Origin: a virus
IMG/VR virus record: IMGVR_UViG_3300031578_000105
Span: 1-44,101 of that record
Length of the DNA: 44,101 bases
Direction: 5' to 3' (one strand)
Made by a program: the position numbers and the translations under genes. Shown here piece after piece: positions 43,881 through 44,101 of this stretch (positions are counted from its first letter, which is position 1; each line of letters begins with the position of its first letter). The notes beneath the pieces were generated by a model that made no database searches, was not told the origin of the DNA, and worked only from the letters and a program-made list of their open reading frames with translations.

Positions 43881-44101
43881 ATGGATAAAATTATTGAAAA
43901 GTATTTTATATTTCCAGGTTCTGTATTAGTACACTATACCATTGGAACAAATGGTGTAGATTGTTGGTTTGATTCTGAACAATGGAGAAATCATAGATGT
44001 TTATCTTTTGAAGATTTTGAGTTAATCAAACCTTTAAAAAAAGTAGTTACATTTGACTCACCTTACAGTTTTCAACTTAATGGTGATATGGCTCAACAAT
44101 T
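43881..44101 (+). CDS. Small paralogous protein 2, cut by window edge
   Basis: The frame is open from ATG at 43881 to the window end (73 codons seen). It begins MDKIIEKYFIFPGSVLVHYT and contains GVDCWFDSEQWRNHRCLSFE, matching protein 1 in the MxKIIEKY, S-x-LV-x-Y, GVDCWF and HRC blocks. It is longer at the C-terminus than protein 1 and has not yet ended. Function unknown; a family of tandem copies may continue beyond the window. Confidence 0.65.
   Translation, partial: MDKIIEKYFIFPGSVLVHYTIGTNGVDCWFDSEQWRNHRCLSFEDFELIKPLKKVVTFDSPYSFQLNGDMAQQ

Noticed and set aside
1-44101. tRNA genes
   Set aside because: No cloverleaf with a T-loop and acceptor stem was found by eye in the gaps between genes; a dedicated search would settle this.

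Overview
The window reads as the virion-gene half of a crAss-like phage (order Crassvirales) that infects a Bacteroidetes host, most likely a flavobacterium. The DNA is AT-rich. Almost the whole window (1-42487) is one leftward block in the crAss-like order: HU/IHF-like protein, Zn-ribbon protein, PD-(D/E)XK nuclease, packaging gene, large terminase, portal, scaffold-like protein, major capsid protein, ring/connector proteins, adhesins, metallophosphoesterase, tail ring proteins and a giant tail (muzzle-type) protein. TAA, TGA and TAG all act as stops, so there is no sign of recoding. The flavobacterial link comes from the tail adhesins. The 3043-residue adhesin is built from SprB-type repeats, 17 Cys-rich GC(T/M)D...DDGSC units and two leucine-rich-repeat cassettes of the kind found in secreted flavobacterial surface proteins.

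Layout from right to left. 42697-44101 is rightward: a 108-aa protein of unusual base composition, about 500 bases of hairpin- and repeat-rich noncoding DNA, and two tandem paralogous small genes with an identical 19-base leader. 42488-42696 is the divergent junction. 36005-42487 holds small head/packaging and lysis-type genes: a UVR-like protein, a coiled-coil protein, an L,D-transpeptidase-like candidate lysin, an HU/IHF-like protein, a Zn protein, a nuclease, a GroES co-chaperonin and TerL with a GTG start, plus a 45-aa acidic ORF. 26134-35992 holds portal, scaffold candidate, MCP and structural proteins, with clear leftward terminators. 9887-26116 holds the adhesion module (3043-aa, 1220-aa and 184-aa adhesins, a trypsin-like protease) and a metallophosphoesterase. 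1-9829 holds the tail rings, the giant tail protein and the start of another virion gene.

How they fit together: TerL, the nuclease and the neighbouring 172-aa protein probably package DNA through the portal into a capsid that may be folded with help from the phage GroES. Ring proteins and the 2292-aa protein form the short tail. The adhesins and the protease probably engage or cut host surface proteins. Leftward transcription appears to start at a recurring AT-rich element, about TAnnTTTGTATATTA, which lies 20-80 bases upstream of gene groups and twice directly follows a terminator. Many junctions are TAATG overlaps, suggesting coupled translation.

All functional names come from reading motifs and gene order by eye. 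No database search was run.
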